Made by a program: the position numbers and the translations under genes
The notes under the pieces: model-generated
Seen by the model: only the letters and a program-made list of their open reading frames with translations
What the model was told of the DNA's origin: nothing
Database searches by the model: none
Shown here: positions 32,932-34,065 of the stretch, piece after piece
Position numbering within the stretch: position 1 is the first letter of the stretch
Layout: every line of letters starts with the position of its first letter
NCBI GenBank assembly: GCA_030591505.1
Contig: JAUVAY010000010.1
Coordinates: 1 to 34,065, forward strand
Length of the DNA: 34,065 nucleotides
Source of the DNA: Flavobacteriales bacterium
GTDB taxonomy: Bacteria; Bacteroidota; Bacteroidia; Flavobacteriales_D; JAHECK01
Direction: 5' to 3'

Positions 32932-33906
32932 ATGAATAGACCTATGACCAAACTATTATTGCTTTCTTTTCTGAGTTTTACATTCGTATTAAATGCTCAG
33001 GAACAGACACTTAATTTATCTTCAGATATATGGCCTCCTTTTACCAATATAGAAGGTGAAAAGGCAATTGCTTTAGACATTGTCGAAACGGCGTTGAATA
33101 GAATAGATATCACAACAAATTATGTGATACAGGATTCTATTGAAATAATGGCTGGTATCAATGATGGTTTATTCGATGGAAGTGCCGCTTTATGGCTTTC
33201 TGATGAAAGGAAAAAAGACTTGATCTTTTCTGAACCATACTTACAAAACCAATTGATTTTGGTTGGAAGAAAAGGAAGCAATGTAGGTGTCACATCTGTT
33301 TTAGAACTTGGTAAAACTCGAATTGGCATCGTAGAAGGCTATGCTTATGGAAAGGCTGCTGCACCTAATGTAGAGTTTATCAGGGGAAAAAGTGACCAGA
33401 AAAATTTAGAAAGACTCCTTACAAAAAAAGTAGATTATATCGTTGTAGATGCCTTGTTGATCCAATATATGTTGAAATACCAAGTAAACGATGTAAGTGA
33501 ATTTTTAGAAATAGGAACTCAGCCGATTAGAACAAAAACACTTCATTTTGCAATAAGTAAGAATATTGAGAATGTTGAACAGATCATGACTCAGTTCAAT
33601 GAGGAAATTAAAAAGATGATCGAAGATGGGACTTACCACGATATCTTAGAACTTAATTGGATCCGGGTTGATGTGGATGGTGATGGTAAATATGAATTGG
33701 TTCTCGATGGAGAGCAGGCTGGAACGGCACCTCCTTCATCAAGTTATGATGTTTTTTACGACGCTGAAGGTGGAACTGATAACCGATACTATATCAATGG
33801 ACAAGTATATGAAAGCTGGGAAGATGTACCGGATGATATAAAAGTACCAATGCCAGAGATGGAACCAACCTACAGAAATACCGGCGGTTTTATTTTTAAT
33901 TTTTAA
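32932..33906 (+). CDS. Orphan family 3 extracellular solute-binding protein with an unusual C-terminal tail
   Basis: Exported protein of 324 residues; signal peptide MNRPMTKLLLLSFLSFTFVLNAQ (a second ATG at 32944 would serve as well). Residues 25-240 follow the amino-acid-type solute-binding fold: SSDIWPPFTN, ALDIVETALNRI, GLFDGSAALWLSDERKKDLI, FSEPYLQNQLILVGRKGS, KTRIGIVEGYAYG, DYIVVDALLIQYML, and LHFAISKNIENVEQIMTQFN. The last 75 or so residues are not part of the fold: an EF-hand-like DVDGDGKYEL (247-256), Pro/Ser-rich linker, then an aromatic tail with INGQVYESWEDVPDD. No permease or ATPase gene is present, so a sensory or binding role without ABC transport is plausible. Ligand unknown. 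Confidence 0.82.
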   Translation: MNRPMTKLLLLSFLSFTFVLNAQEQTLNLSSDIWPPFTNIEGEKAIALDIVETALNRIDITTNYVIQDSIEIMAGINDGLFDGSAALWLSDERKKDLIFSEPYLQNQLILVGRKGSNVGVTSVLELGKTRIGIVEGYAYGKAAAPNVEFIRGKSDQKNLERLLTKKVDYIVVDALLIQYMLKYQVNDVSEFLEIGTQPIRTKTLHFAISKNIENVEQIMTQFNEEIKKMIEDGTYHDILELNWIRVDVDGDGKYELVLDGEQAGTAPPSSSYDVFYDAEGGTDNRYYINGQVYESWEDVPDDIKVPMPEMEPTYRNTGGFIFNF

Positions 33907-33937
33907 TTGAAGGAATTATCCTCCTTCGCTACGTTTG
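33907..33937 (+). promoter_or_regulatory. Promoter match pointing out of the window
   Basis: TTG (33907-33909), 20-base spacer, TACGTTTG (33930-33937): exact match to the Bacteroidota pattern. Only a short frame (stop near 33989) follows inside the window, so the transcript would serve something beyond 34065 or a short RNA. Confidence 0.4.
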
Positions 33938-34065
33938 TGCCTTCGCTAAAGTGCTTGTTGCACAACATCGCTGAACAGAGATTTTGACATCAAGAGACGT
34001 GTTCTAACGTCATTTGTTTTCGTGGCCTTACCACTAGATAATACCGAGTAGATACTTGTTGTTTG

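Noticed and set aside
33990-34065. Integron attC site at the right edge
   Set aside because: A TTCTAACG-like core is visible but there is no matching partner core at the right spacing and no integrase.

Overview
The window reads as a chromosomal segment from an AT-rich member of the Bacteroidota. Several signs agree: genes of the type IX secretion system (T9SS) and two T9SS type A sorting-domain cargo proteins, a TamL-type lipoprotein, a TonB-dependent receptor with DUF4249 lipoproteins, a DUF4294 protein, menaquinone methylation, and promoters of the Bacteroidota form (TTG, then TAnnTTTG). I cannot name the genus. I found no rRNA, tRNA, CRISPR array, prophage or replication origin.

Layout. 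3-506: 3' part of a DUF4294 gene. 745-5173: a two-gene NAD-linked molybdenum formate dehydrogenase (fused gamma/beta subunit, then alpha subunit). 5306-7060: a secreted plant-type leucine-rich repeat protein. 7196-10230: menG, porT and a COG2509-type flavoprotein, with porT and the flavoprotein overlapping by 4 bases. 10253-10964: a small IS200-like element with inverted terminal repeats and a frameshifted transposase. 11001-14300: trmH-family RNA methyltransferase and tamL, head to head with 6 bases between start codons. 14389-18587: an NhaC-type antiporter and an MMPL/RND permease, convergent, with overlapping stop codons. 18706-20313: two outer-membrane barrel-like proteins.

27809-20360 (minus strand) is the most interesting block. 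It is one tightly coupled operon: an unrecognised exported protein, a TonB-dependent receptor with an STN domain, two near-duplicate DUF4249 lipoproteins, and a macroglobulin-like (MG2) secreted protein. All four junctions overlap (ATGA, 14 bases, TAATG, TAATG). It has a SusCD-like organisation without SusD, sigma factor, anti-sigma factor or enzyme, so I propose it as a poorly described surface uptake or capture system.

28117-30951 encodes a large secreted protein: seven-bladed propeller, four HYR-like domains and a T9SS sorting domain. 31049-32803 encodes a DEAD-box RNA helicase followed 12 bases later by a stand-alone, degenerate RecA1 domain. 32932-33906 encodes an orphan family 3 solute-binding protein with an unusual tail. 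The last 159 bases have no recognised gene but carry a good promoter match pointing out of the window.

Several start codons were moved from upstream in-frame TTG codons to ATG. In two cases (menG and the first gene of the 27809-20360 operon) the rejected TTG is the end of a TAnnTTTG promoter box. All domain calls come from reading the translated sequence; no database search was run.
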